A DNA stretch of 64,000 bases. Source: Stictocephala bisonia. Lineage: Eukaryota > Arthropoda > Insecta > Hemiptera > Membracidae. The DNA is taken from assembly GCA_035578905.1 (NCBI GenBank), contig JAQJVL010000057.1, forward strand, positions 1,116,001 through 1,180,000. Reading direction: 5' to 3'. Shown here piece by piece: positions 26,765 through 38,002 of this stretch. The translations under genes and the position numbers were made by a program. Each line of letters begins with the position of its first letter. The stretch's first letter is position 1. The notes beneath the pieces were generated by a model, which did not search any database, was not told where the DNA came from, and saw only the letters and a list, made by a program, of their open reading frames with translations.

Positions 26765-27259
26765 GTATATACGTGATTGTACGTGTGTATATGCGTGCTT
26801 GTACGTGTGTGTATATGCGTGCTTGTACGTGTGTATGCGTGCTTGTACGTGTGTATGCGTGCTTGTACGTTTGTGTATGCGTGCTTGTACGTGTGTATAT
26901 GTGTGCTTGTATTGTACGTGTGTATATGCGTGCTTGTACGTGTGTTTATGCGTGCTTGTACGTGTGTGTATGCGCGCTTGTACGTGTGTGTATATGCGTG
27001 CTTGTACGTGTGTATATGCGTGCTTGTACGTGTGTATATGCGTGCTTGTACATGTGTGTATGTGTGCTTGTACGTGTGTGTATGCGTGCTTGTACGTGTG
27101 TGTATGCGTGCTTGTACGTGTGTATATGCGTGCTTGTACGTGTGTGTATGCGTGCTTGTACGTGTGTATATGCGTGCTTGTGCGTGTGTATATGCGTGCT
27201 TGTACGTGTGTATATGCGTGATTGTACGAGTGTATATGCGTGATTGTACGTGTGTGTAT
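26765..27259 (+). repeat. 20/22-bp TG-rich minisatellite, about 24 units
   Basis: Units are GTGTATATGCGTGCTTGTAC or the same with an extra GT, plus shorter 16-18 bp variants. The strand is almost entirely alternating purine-pyrimidine. Frames of up to 185 codons on both strands are repeat artefacts. The array ends 45 bases before a complete MITE. Confidence 0.93.
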
Positions 27260-27304
27260 CAACAAGTGTTAAGAAGTTATATCTCCAGGCAATATCTGTT
27301 ATTT

Positions 27305-27565
27305 CACAGATAAAATGAAAAAGAGATCGCTTTCTTATGGCCACATCGGACCTCTCAGTGGTAGTTATAAACAGATAACAATTAATTTACATCTTTATAA
27401 ATGTGTAGTAATAATGACTTCATTTATCTTGTAGTATTTGGGGAAATAAGGAAGGGACTGACAAGGTGCTGGCCCCTTCCATACGCCCGGCAAAGTGGAG
27501 AACTAACTGCTCGACACACACTCATAGCACTATTGGATGCTACCTCTGTTTCTTTCATATCTGTG
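27305..27565 (+). mobile_element. Complete 261-bp MITE (copy A)
   Basis: The left end CACAGATAAAATGAAAAAGA runs on into GATCGC. The right end GCTACCTCTGTTTCTTTCAT runs on into ATCTGTG. One is an imperfect reverse complement of the other over about 26 bp. The internal blocks CTTTCTTATGGCC, CCTCAGTGG, TATTTGGGGAAATAAG and CTGACAAGGTGCTGGCC recur in the copies at 38390, 45138, 53034 and 56473, and the CTGACAAGGTGCTGGCC region also at 445. It encodes nothing, so it must depend on a transposase supplied elsewhere. Target duplication and superfamily are unresolved. Confidence 0.82.
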
Positions 27566-28774
27566 TTCATGCACATCTTGGAGACTTCACAGTTACTGTA
27601 CAGTATTGTTAAATATTCAATACCAGTTACTTCTTAACCAAAATAGCCAAAATAAACTAGGTATAAGAAGAACACGACAAAGCTTTATTAAATTTGTTTT
27701 GCGTCAAATTACCCGCCTCAAAGTAAAATTCTATACGATCCGCAAATTTTCCGTTTTAATTTTTAAATGGTTTTGAAATAATTTAAACATTTAGAAAATG
27801 TAATGTCAGTTATGTTATTTTTGTATGTTATGTTTATATGTAATGTCAGTTATTCTTGTTTTTTTTTTTTGTTTGTTTTTTTATTACCGATTCTTTATTG
27901 TCGACCTTAAGCAATATTGCCGTAGATTTAAGGCATTTTACATATTATTTTATAAGTCTTTTTCAATATATTTTTCTTTAATTAATATTATAAAATATTT
28001 AATATCTTCTTGGGGAAATAAATTTTAGTTTTTAGTTTATTACTCTTACTTATCATAATTAAATAAAGCCTGTTATTTACAATAAATCAGTAGTGACAGA
28101 ATAGTTCGGAAAAAATTTAAAATATATTAGCCGTTTGTAAAAACTAAAATTATGTCTATTACTTCAAAATATGTTTTGAACATTTTTATCATTTAAATCC
28201 TTTCCGAAGCTATTAAATATAAAGTGTATGAAACAATTTTATTTTCTGTTTTTGACATGATTTAATGTCTCAAAAATTATTGTTTATTATTACTTTATTC
28301 TACTTTTCAGGTAAGTTCCTGTGTTTCATTTATGGAGAAGAAGCTTTATCTTGTAGCTTACCAGGTAACAACTCATCGTTTTATAATTTTACGAGAATCT
28401 ATTTTAAACGTAATTTAATTTTCATTTGTTTTAAATTTTTATTCTCAGACCTCCCAAAATAGTAATACTATATAAACATTAAATATTAAAAAAATTAATA
28501 ATTTATTTATCTATGTCATTTGTTTTTTCACAGACAATTTCAATTTCTTCCACAAAATACTGAACAAACTTTCTAGTTTCGTTCAGTGTGAAACTATTGA
28601 AAAAGTAAACTAGTTAATGGTTTTAAATTTATTTACTGAGGTTGATAATGTATAAATTAGTGCCACTTATATTTTGTAAAGTCATTAAGTACTATTTTAA
28701 ATTATTAGTCATAGTTATTTTTATGTAGCGTCACTATACTGCTTTAACTTCATTTGATCTCTCCTCTAAGGTAC
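27566..28774. other. AT-rich sequence, possible exon-like fragment
   Basis: The 65-codon frame at 28265-28462 starts with a hydrophobic stretch (KLLFIITLFYFSG). Pyrimidine tracts ending in AG near 28312, 28448 and 28535 and a GT after CAG at about 28363 could be splice sites. In sequence this AT-rich they also occur by chance, and no family is recognised. Confidence 0.25.
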
Positions 28775-30585
28775 GAACAATTAGAACGGTCGTGTAGTGT
28801 AAGTGAAGTCAAAGCACCAACTACGTAGGTAGGGGGTTGTAGTTTGGTTATGTAATGTAAGTGAAGTCAAAGCACCGAGTACGTAGGTAGGTAGGTTACA
28901 TGGCTTTATTGATTTGTTTACCTTGCTGTTACCCCATGCCATCAGATAATGTGCTTGCTAGGTTCAGAAACGACCTTCTGTTAGTATGGTCGTATAGTGT
29001 AAGTGAAGTCAAAACACCAACTACGTAGGCAGGCAGGTAGGCTACATGGCGTAATTGCTTTGTTTACCTTGCTGTTACCCCACGCCATCAGATAATGTGC
29101 TTGCTAGGTTCAGTAACGACCTTCTGTTAGTATGGTCGTATAGTGTAAGTGAAGTCAAAGCACCAACTACGTAGGCAGGCAGGTAGGCTACATGGCGTAA
29201 TTGCTTTGTTTACCTTGCTGTTACCCCACGCCATCAGATAATGTGCTTGCTAGGTTCAGTCAAGGACCTTCTGTTAGTATGGTCGTGTAATGTAAGTGAA
29301 GTCAAAGCACCAACTACGTAGGTAGGTAGGTTACATGGCTTAATTGATTTGTTTACCTTGCTGTTACCCCACGCCATCAGATAATGTGCTTGCTAGGTTC
29401 AGTAACGACCTTCTGTTAGTATGGTCGTGTAGTGTAAGTGAAGTCAAAGCACCAACTACGTAGGCAGGCTACATGGTGAAATTGCTTTGTTTACCTTGCT
29501 GTTACCCCACGCCATCAGATAATGTGCTTGCTAGGTTCAGTCTAGGACCTTCTGTTAAATGGTCGTATAGTGTAAGTGAAGTCAAAGCACCAACTACGTA
29601 GGCTACATGGCGTAATTGCTTTGTTTACCTTGCTGTTACCCCACGCCTCAGTGAAGTCAAAGCACCAACTACGTAGGCTACATGGCGTAATTGCTTTGTT
29701 TACCTTGCTGTTACCCCACGCCTCCAGATAATGTGCTTGCTAGGTTCAGTAACGACCTTCTGTTAGTATGGTTGTGTAGTGTAAGTGAAATCAAAACACC
29801 GACTACGTAGGCAGGCAGGCTACATGGCGTAATTGCTTTGTTTACCTTGCTGTTACCCCGCGCCTCCAGATAATGTGCTTGCTAGGTTCAGTAACGACCT
29901 TCTGTTAGTATGGTTGTGTAGTGTAAGTGAAATCAAAACACCGACTACGTAGGAAGGCAGGCTACATGGCGTAATTGCTTTGTTTACCTTGCTGTTACCC
30001 CACGCCTCCAGATAATGTGCTTGCTAGGTTCAGTAACGACCTTCTGTTAGTATGGTTGTGTAGTGTAAGTGAAATCAAAACACCGACTACGTAGGCAGGC
30101 AGGCTACATGGCGTAATTGCTTTGTTTACCTTGCCGTTACACCACGCCATCAGATAATGTGCTTGCTAGGTTCAGTCAAGGACCTTCTGTTAGAATGGTC
30201 GTGTAGTGTAAGTGAAGTCAAAGCACCAACTACGTAGGCAGGCAAGCACGTGGCGTAATTGCTTTGTTTACCTTGCTGTTACCCCACGCCATCAGATAGT
30301 ATGGTCGTATAGTGTAAGTGAAGTCAAAGCACCAACTACGTAGGCAGGCAAGTTACATGGCGTAATTGCTTTGTTTACCTTGCTGTTATCCCACGCCTCC
30401 AGATAATGTGCTTGCTAGGTTCAGTAACAACCTTCTGTTAGTATGGTTGTGTAGTGTAAGTGAAGTCAAAGCACCAACTACGTAGGCAGGCAGGTAGGCT
30501 ACATGGCGTAATTGCTTTGTTTACCTTGCTGTTATCCCACGCCATCAGATAATGCGCTTGCTAGGTTCTGTAACGACCTTTGTAT
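28775..30585 (+). repeat. ~146-bp tandem array, about 14 units
   Basis: The unit carries GTGTAAGTGAAGTCAAAGCA, CCAACTACGTAGGCAGGCAG, TTGTTTACCTTGCTGTTACC and GATAATGTGCTTGCTAGGTT. Unit length varies because of a (GTAG/GCAG)n run after CTACGTAG and because of internally deleted units near 28800-28870, 29648 and 30300. Substitutions such as GAAATCAAAACACCGAC cluster in neighbouring units at 29.79-30.08 kb, consistent with local duplication. Confidence 0.93.
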
Positions 30586-30594
30586 TATTATTTA

Positions 30595-30975
30595 TCTATA
30601 TATATAACGCACATATAATATTGTTAAATGGATGAATATCGGTTACGTATCGTTACGTATGTTGTAATAAATGACATTAGCTTTTTATATACGATATTAC
30701 ATATGGCAGGACAGTATCTAATAAACGATATAGTTTATGAACGGATTATTTGCTGCTGTAATAACACTGTGTAATGTATGCACTGTACACTGATATTGGT
30801 TTAGGAGCTAACCGTAACGTTACGTATTTTGTAGTAAATTACCTTTCTGGTGTACATATGCGATATTGTACTAATAATCTATACAGTATATCAACGGACT
30901 ATTTGCTGCTGTAATAACACCGTTTAATATATACACTATCTATACATTGCCATCGGTTTAATCTCCACCAGATTG
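30595..30975 (+). repeat. Two diverged direct copies of ~185 bp
   Basis: About 30620-30790 and 30795-30965 share CGTTACGTAT, TGTAGTAAAT or TGTAATAAAT, TACGATATTACATATG-like blocks, TTTGCTGCTGTAATAACAC and a following ATATACACT-like block. The pair directly follows the 146-bp array but shows no similarity to it. Confidence 0.7.
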
Positions 30976-31200
30976 ATAACGGAAAAGTAACCACAGCTGA
31001 TTTTTGGTGGGAGTTTATAGCCTGTCACCACGCAACCAATATCACCAAACCTTTGATCTCGTTTTATTTCAGGCCAAAATTTATTTAGTTGTGAAGACCT
31101 ATATTGTTGTTTTTTTGGCCAAAGAATTGGATTATTAAGTTATAATTTTGTTAATTCAGAATTGTACTAACATATTGTTAGTATTTTTACTTTCACAATT

Positions 31201-31484
31201 GGTCGGTAGCGTAGTTCGTTCAATCCCAGCTACATGTGCTAAAGGTTGTCAGTTCGATCCCAATCAGAGTCAATACATTTTGAGAAGGATCAGCTGATAA
31301 CCACCAGCTGTTCATTTGTCATTGGGCTATTAATTAATGACACTTTCTAAGGAATAGTCGGCCTTAGTTTGTAACAATGACTACATTCGCTCATCTACAC
31401 TCATCACACTCATTCGAAATCCATATTCGCCCATATCTTGACGATCGGCGTCTTATGAATAAATAAATAAATAAAAATAAAAAA
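31201..31484 (+). mobile_element. tRNA-derived SINE, family 1, copy 2
   Basis: It begins GGTCGGTAGCGTAGTTCGTT, has a B-box CAGTTCGATCCC near 31250, the body GAGAAGGATCAGCTGATAAC, the shared tail domain, and an (AATA)n tail followed by an A-rich run. It is almost identical to 15489-15755, differing mainly by an extra CCAGCTA-like segment in the head. The high identity points to recent activity of this family. Confidence 0.9.
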
Positions 31485-32871
31485 ACCACGTTCAAAATTT
31501 ACAAACAATAACTTACTTACAAGTAATATTTGCTTTGATTTAAAAGATTAACAAATATGTAAACTGAACTTTTCTTGGTCTAAATCAATAATTACACCGT
31601 TCGCAAATTTATCGTTTTTAGCGTTTACTAACAACTGTTCCATGAACTTTGCAATATATCAAGATAATTTCTTCGGATACTGTGTAGTAATGATACACGA
31701 GGATATTGTATACAAGAATATATTGTAGAGTGTATACACGAACGAATGTAACTAGAGACAACAGGATGTGTCTCAGATATATAGAGAATAACTGTCAATG
31801 TGAAGAGAGCAGATAACTATGACCTCAGGTAATTGAACTTCGTTTGCATCGGTAATTCCGAATTACGTGACATTACAGTTTAATTAATCTCCATTAACTT
31901 TAAATTTAAGTACATGAGAAGTCGCATTTTGTTGTTATTCCTTAAAAACGTACTCTTTGAAAGATAACAAAAATAATGATAATAATAAAAACAAACAAAT
32001 TTTTATATGTATAATTTTAATATAGTTCTTTTTTATTTTTAATGGACTCAATATTTATTACCTTATCAATTTTTTATATTTATTAACAGAAAGAAATTGT
32101 TCATGAAATGTAGGTGATTGGCTAGTAAGGTTTCTGTTGATAAAAAAAAGAATGTTCAAATTTTTAAGACTTTGAGTTGATATTCGTATTTCTTGTGACA
32201 TGTATATTTATATTAGGATTAAATCAGGTTAATTTTAGTGTTTTGTTCTCTGTGTATAGTTTTTATCCTTTACAAATTCTGTGCTGTATTGTAATATGCC
32301 GATAATTTTCAACCCATGTGTAAATTAGTGATTGCACGGTGCGTGATCGTTTCTAGCGTTTATGGAATCAATGTAAGTTTTCGCTCCAAGTCAAAGTTAA
32401 TAATTTATTGAGTAACAAATGAACTACAAAGGATGTTACAACTCTCTGGGTACTGATATTTCAGATTTCTAAAAGCAAAAGCTACTTCACCAACACAAAC
32501 AGAACAGCGTAATCTCTCCAACTCCCATGATCTACTGTTACAGTTTGTGTACATCTTTTATGAATTATAAATGTTCGTTCCTTATTTAGATACTCACTAG
32601 TGATGAAAATGTTGAGTCTATGCTACTTACAATACAGTGCTATGCCTGCAGGAATGTCACCACTCAACGGCCAAAGGAACTCGGGTTTTCTCACCTTGGT
32701 GTCGCATTAGGCCCTACATGGAGATGGTTGCACTGAGTTCTGGTTGCTCTGCAGGCGCTTATCGCAGGATAACAATACTTGCAATCTAGATAGATGTTAC
32801 ATAACACTCCCGGATTTTGGCGCTTAAAACATATTCAAAACCAAGTAGCATAAACAAAGTTGACATAAAAC
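31485..32871. other. AT-rich sequence, no gene seen
   Basis: No feature was recognised between the SINE and the LINE fragment. Confidence 0.5.
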
Positions 32872-33600
32872 GTTCTTTTGAAACGTTTCACACATTGCGT
32901 TAAAATTAGTTATTTAAAAACAGCATACTACGCATATTTTCAGTCCATCTTTAGATATGGCCTAATTTTCTTTGGGAACTCTAAACGAATCCGAGACATT
33001 TTAATCATACAAAAGAAAGCGGTTAGAGTAGTTTCTGAATCTAGCTTAACAGAACACTGTAAACCACTCTTCAGATCCTTAAAAATACCAACCGTTATTA
33101 ATTTATATTTGTTTGATTTAGTACATTATGTTTTTAAAAACCCTCACCTACTTAACTTCACATCTTACACACATAGCCACAATACTAGACAGAAAAATAA
33201 TGCAAAAATAGAATTTTACAGACTTACAAAAACACTTGATAGCCATGTCGTTCAAAGCTTGAAAACTTACAACTTTCTCTTGCCTTTAATCAATAAATAC
33301 GACCAGAAACTATTTTTTAACAAATTTTATTGTTGGAGTTTAGAAAATCCATTTTACACTTTAGAGGAATTTTTATGCTTGATAATATTAACTTTTAGCC
33401 ATATTTTATTGTAATTGATTTATGTATTTGTTTTTGGGTAACATGTTAGCGATATACGACCTGAAGCTTATTTTTTTTATTTTGATTCACTGTTAATATA
33501 ACTTTTTAATGACTTGGCCTGTTGCTGTATATTTGACATTGTCTATGATTGTATTTATCCAATGGCAAATAAAGATGTATTATTATTATTATTATAAGAG
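32872..33600 (+). mobile_element. 5'-truncated LINE, 3' end with (TTA)n tail
   Basis: The fragment consists of the last part of a reverse-transcriptase ORF (32878-33414), about 180 bases of 3' untranslated sequence, AATAAAGATG, and a terminal (TTA)n run at 33577-33597. Strong 5' truncation and a simple-repeat 3' tail are typical of target-primed reverse transcription by non-LTR retrotransposons. The start is an estimate. Confidence 0.8.
32878..33414 (+). pseudogene. LINE ORF2 C-terminal fragment (RT thumb and C-terminal region)
   Basis: The 178-codon frame carries a pattern familiar from the end of Jockey/CR1-group LINE polymerases: TAYYAYFQSIFRYGLIFFGN, then ILIIQKKAVRVVSES, CKPLFRSLKIPTVINLYLFD, and a Ser/Asn/Thr-rich SHNTRQKNN segment before the tail. 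The catalytic palm motifs, including the YADD-type box, are missing, so this is the 3' remnant of a truncated insertion and not an active enzyme. The frame is intact over its length, suggesting a moderately young insertion. The first Met is internal to the original protein. The exact clade cannot be assigned from this part. Confidence 0.8.
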
Positions 33601-33925
33601 TTTTTGTTGGCACTGTCATGCCATAGGCTCTCGTTACACATCTCATACAGATAGAATGAGATCCTTAGTGAAACAGAAAAGTATAAGTACTGTTGTACAC
33701 TTTTGGTTAAAATGTCCTGAGTAGTTGCAGAAAACTAGGAGCTCTGATACATGGAGTGACAGCCCCCCCCCCCCCACATTGGTTATGCAAGACCAACCTA
33801 CAGCCTTGGTATTGCGTACAACGATCGTAACATAAATCGTTGTAGTTTTAAAAAAAATATTAAATTGTTATCATAGCTATCAATTATAACTAAATATAAC
33901 TATAAATAATAAAAACTCAACATAA
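33601..33925. other. Spacer with a poly-C tract
   Basis: A run of about 14 C lies at 33763-33776. Nothing else recognised. Confidence 0.5.
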
Positions 33926-34469
33926 TCTATATCTATAAAAGGCAAAGCCCTGGCTAACTGACTGACTCAAGGATCAATAATTCTCCAACTTCCCATGTTA
34001 TTAGGGAGCTGAAATGTTGTACACTGTTTCTTTAGATCTTAAATAGGACAACTAAAGTATTTTCATCTTGATAAAATACTCCTAAGGGGTAGAAACCGCC
34101 CCTAAAAGATTGTTTTATAAGGATAACATTGGGTTGATGTTAGTAAATTAAAAACAGCTATTTTGTAAATTAATAAACATGCTTATTTTGTATGTTTGAT
34201 ATTATCCTATTAATATTCATCTGTTAAACATAAAGAAGTGAACACGTTTGAAATAGGCTAAGTAATACCACTATATATTTATACTAATAAACAGGTAGCA
34301 ACGCAAGTAGTGTGATTGTCATATTGTAAATAAATTTAATATGTTGATTTTACGTTATACAGTCAATCTACTATTATTTGTAGTCATAAGTCATATGCCG
34401 AGGCCGAAGGCGTATTGAGCGCAGCAAGTGTCGGGGTTGGCACGCGAAGTATGTAGGGGTGTCCCATAG
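33926..34469 (+). mobile_element. Non-autonomous Helitron-like element, copy 1 (544 bp)
   Basis: It begins TCTATATCTATAAAAGGCAA after an A. It ends with a G+C-rich tail in which GCACGCGAAGTATGT (a decayed stem-loop) is followed by AGGGGTGTCCCATAG and a T. Copy 2 at 37459 has the intact form, with GCACGCGAAGCGTGC and CTAG. Start TC, a subterminal hairpin and end CTRR inserted between A and T are the Helitron signature. The stem and CTAG changes here include C-to-T and G-to-A changes at CpG sites, consistent with decay. No Rep/helicase frame is present. Confidence 0.82.
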
Positions 34470-35562
34470 TTCCTTCAGTAAAAATCAAAAAATTCAAAAT
34501 CTAGATTCTACATATAATAAAATTTGTATAAATTAGACATGCAAATAAAATAATAGGAAAATAATGAGATTTTATTATTATTTTAACGAAAATTGCGTCG
34601 TCTTTTTGACGATACAGTACAGTGACATAATAATAAACGATAAGTACGATAACACCAGAAAGCGTAGAGTGGGGCTTTGTGAGGAGGAGCAGTGAATGCC
34701 CTGGGCTGGCACGGAAACACGGCAAGTGTTTCAATTTCAGGTCCGTGCAACTTTCGTGAGCCGGTCTAATTAAAAACTGGGGACAATGTATGAGAGGGAG
34801 AGAGACAGAAGACGCTCTCTAAAGTTCGTTATAAATGGCGCTTTGCGGAACTCCGCTAACGTCTTTCAGTTTGTCGCGGTCCGTCAAATGTCTCCTTGGT
34901 TCTTATTTTGCAATATTTAATCTTTAGATACTATTTCCATTAGCTGTTTCTTTAATTAGCGTTATAATTTAACAAGACTTCATTTTGTTAGGAATGATTA
35001 ACATGTGATCATTTAATTTACATCTAAAAATTAATTAGTATGTTAACATGCAATTCTTTTGCTGTTTTATTTCAAATAGGAAACAGTTATATTTAAATTT
35101 ATGTAACTCGAATAATGGTAGAGTTTATGAATTTAATTTTTTTCGACAAATTTCATCGAGCAATTATCGTCTAATAATTATATTGTACCTTCGACTAATA
35201 TTTAACTCTAAATAATTATTTCGTAGTATCGTATGAATAAAAACACATCCAGCTGATAATGTTATAACATTCATTGAGATTGGACCGAGAACCTTGTGTA
35301 TTTAGCTTGTCTTTACAATCTTCATCGCTAAAGACTTTATTATACATTGCTAAATAACAATGAATGAGTGACTGCTGTCCCTTGACGTGGGTGGCGGGGG
35401 GGGGGGTCATATTTTTCACCATATGCTATCTGTATTATTATATCTATTATCATTTTATTGATCGCTTCCTTTGATAACCACACTAAATATGGTGAATTAA
35501 CGTCACAACTGTAATTTTATTTTTATTACAATTTTTTATTTAATTCAACTGGTATAGTTTTA
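34470..35562. other. Mixed sequence with a GC-richer patch, no gene seen
   Basis: 34660-34910 is richer in G+C than its surroundings but has no recognised coding or promoter feature. A poly-G tract lies at 35396-35407. Confidence 0.4.
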
Positions 35563-35566
35563 GTTT

Positions 35567-35609
<43 letters not shown>

Positions 35610-35843
35610 AAAAATAATAACTGAGCACCCTTAAACTTTTTTTTACATTTTTGGATTACATTCTGGTTGTTAGCCATTATTAGTAGAAAAGTTGTAATTC
35701 CTAGGGCTGCTATTAATAATAATGTTAAAATAAAAAATAATAACTGAGCACCCTTAAACTGTTTTTTTTTTAATAAATTTTTTTATAAAGGAATTACAAC
35801 TTTTCTACTAATAATGGCTAACAACCAGAATGTAATCCGAAAA

Positions 35844-35881
<38 letters not shown>

Positions 35882-35958
35882 AGTTTAAGGGTGCTCAGTT
35901 ATTATTTTTTATTATAACATTATTATTAATAGCAGCCCTAGGAATTACAACTTTTCTA

Positions 35959-35994
<36 letters not shown>
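35563..35994. repeat. Foldback (nested inverted repeat) cluster bounded by (TA)n
   Basis: Block S1 (ACTGAGCACCCTTAAACT) is at 35629 and 35742 and inverted at 35881. Block S2 (GGATTACATTCTGGTTGTTA and onward) is at 35652-35701, inverted at 35790-35838, and partly inverted at 35941-35960. Block S3 (TAGGGCTGCTATTAATAATA) is at 35702 and inverted to 35940. T-runs on the left mirror a ~34-base A-run at 35848-35880. (TA)n runs close both sides. The whole can fold into a long hairpin in more than one register. Confidence 0.85.
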
Positions 35995-35999
<5 letters not shown>

Positions 36000-36802
36000 C
36001 GACAAAACACATTTTTCTAATAAATATCTTCTTTTTTGTGACCTCTACAATAGCAATCTATGTTTTCAAACTAAACATTAACTTAATATTATCTTGGGGT
36101 TCTTTCCTGCCCCCCTCCCCTTTGCAATATAATCAACCCTTTGTTTTCTTCAGAAATTTCAATTAAAGCAAGTACCTGATTGGTCTTTAGCCCCACAATC
36201 AGACGAATAGTCTTTGCTGGGAAATATCAATCATATTAGCCTATTTATTGTAATGTCACTATTTTGATTTGACTTGCGTACAAAATTATTTTTTAGTTTC
36301 CAGTAAATATTGTATTTTATTATTTCTGTATTACATACAGAGATTAAACTGTGAGCATCACATACATAGGACACAAAACCTTGAATTACACGCTACGTAT
36401 GTAAATAGAAAATATAAGCAATGTGTAGTCTGAAGTTTTTATCATCACCTATTTTTCAAAACTAGGTGTATTATTTAAAAATATCAAAAGCAAACTCAAT
36501 GCGCAATACAAGTTTGTATAACGTTTAAAATGACACCTCGTACACAACTGTTGGTCAATAAATAACGAAAAAAAACTGACTCGTAAATAACATTGGTATG
36601 TGTCTAGGGATTAAATGTTCCTCAAAAGGGTCTTTCCATGAGTATCTCAATGAGTGATAAATTATTAAATATTCTTGCAAGGAGGGTTAAAATATAATCC
36701 TGTAATCAGTCTCCTTGGGACTTAAAATATTCCTCTTAGGATAGGCAACTTTAAAAAAAATTCGTATGTTTGAAAATATTTTTACATTCTTATTCCACAT
36801 AA
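35995..36802. other. AT-rich spacer, nothing recognised
   Basis: No supported feature between the foldback cluster and the SINE-like element. Confidence 0.5.
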
Positions 36803-37110
36803 TAGACGCCGACACAACGTTGTTGGTATTTTAAGGCGAATATGAATGGTTATATGAGTGTAGGATGAGTATGGATGAGTGTAGTCTGGTTACTATCTGA
36901 GTTCAACTGTTCCTCAGAAAGGGCAATTTATTAATAGCCCAACAGCCAGGGCAACTAAGTGACCTACAGCTTTACGTGTAATCCGAACCACGTAGTGCTG
37001 GTCTGATTTTCAGCTAACTGACAAGCCTGATACTCAGTTATCTCCCCCACACAACATCCGCACAACGATTACCACCCAACATGGACACCCCAGACTTCTC
37101 TATGCATTAA
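36803..37110 (-). mobile_element. SINE-like element, family 2, copy B
   Basis: Read on the minus strand it starts near TCTGGGGTGTCCATGTTGGG, passes GTCAGTTAGCTGAAAATCAG and the B-box-like GTGGTTCGGATTACACG, then enters the shared tail with CCCTTTCTGAGGAACAGTTG, ACTACACTCATCCATACTCA and CATATTCGCC. It matches 13945-14252 over head and tail. Its tail is the closest of the four to the 92-bp satellite unit in the CTTTCTGAGG region. Confidence 0.75.
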
Positions 37111-37458
37111 TTAATTCACTCAGTAGTCTTTGAGCATGTATTTTTATACATTATTACTGAGTAAGTCTGTTCAATAAATATCAGTATGTGTTGCAGGACA
37201 TACTGATGAACCCCGTGTATAAATATCCTTGTATGTGTTGCAGGACATACTGATGAACCCCGCCTATTAATATCCTTGTATGTTTGAGGGTATTCAAAAT
37301 GCCTCTAATGATACTTGAATAAGTACTTTCTATGACAGAGGTGATTTAAAGTCCTCTCTAATTAGTTATTTTATCAATATATTTTATTGCAGGATATATC
37401 CTGACCCGTGAATATGTGAGTCAGGAGGGGAGCAGCTGTTAATAATACTGACAATAAA
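37111..37458. other. Spacer with a short ~47-bp direct repeat
   Basis: GTATGTGTTGCAGGACATAC followed by TGATGAACCCCG occurs at 37184 and 37231, with a partial third copy near 37277. Nothing else recognised. Confidence 0.6.
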
Positions 37459-38002
37459 TCTATATATAAAAGGCAAAGCCCTCACTGATTGACTCACTCA
37501 CTCAACACTAATTCTCCAACTTCCCATGTAGGTAGAGAGCTGAAATTTTGTACACTGTTTCTTTAGAACGTAAATAGGACAACTAAAGTATTTTCATCTT
37601 GATAAAGTACTCCTAAGGGGTATAAAGCACCCTTAAAAGATTGGTCCATAAGGATAACAATGGGTTGATTTTAGTAAATTAATAACAGCTGTTTTGTAAA
37701 TAAATAAACATGTCTATTTTGAATGTTTGACATTATACTATTTAATATTTTACTATGAGTTTAATCTTCAGCTGTTAAACAAAACTAAATGAAATGAACA
37801 CTCTTGAAATAGGCTAAATAGGTAGCAAAGCAATTAGTGTGAGTGAGATACTGTACCGAAATGTAATATTGTAATTTTACGTTATATAGTTAATATACCG
37901 ATTTTTGTATTAAATAGTTACATGCCGAGGCCGAAGGCCGAGGTGTATCGAGCGTAGCGAGCGTCGGGGTTGGCACGCGAAGCGTGCAGGGGTGTCCCCT
38001 AG
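37459..38002 (+). mobile_element. Non-autonomous Helitron-like element, copy 2 (544 bp)
   Basis: It starts TCTATATATAAAAGGCAAAG after an A, and ends with the perfect stem-loop GCACGCGAAGCGTGC, then AGGGGTGTCCCCTAG followed by T. The body (for example TTCTCCAACTTCCCATGT, GTACACTGTTTCTTTAGA and GATAAAGTACTCCTAAGGGG) matches 33926-34469 from end to end at high identity. It encodes no protein and is presumably mobilised by an autonomous Helitron elsewhere in the genome. Confidence 0.88.
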
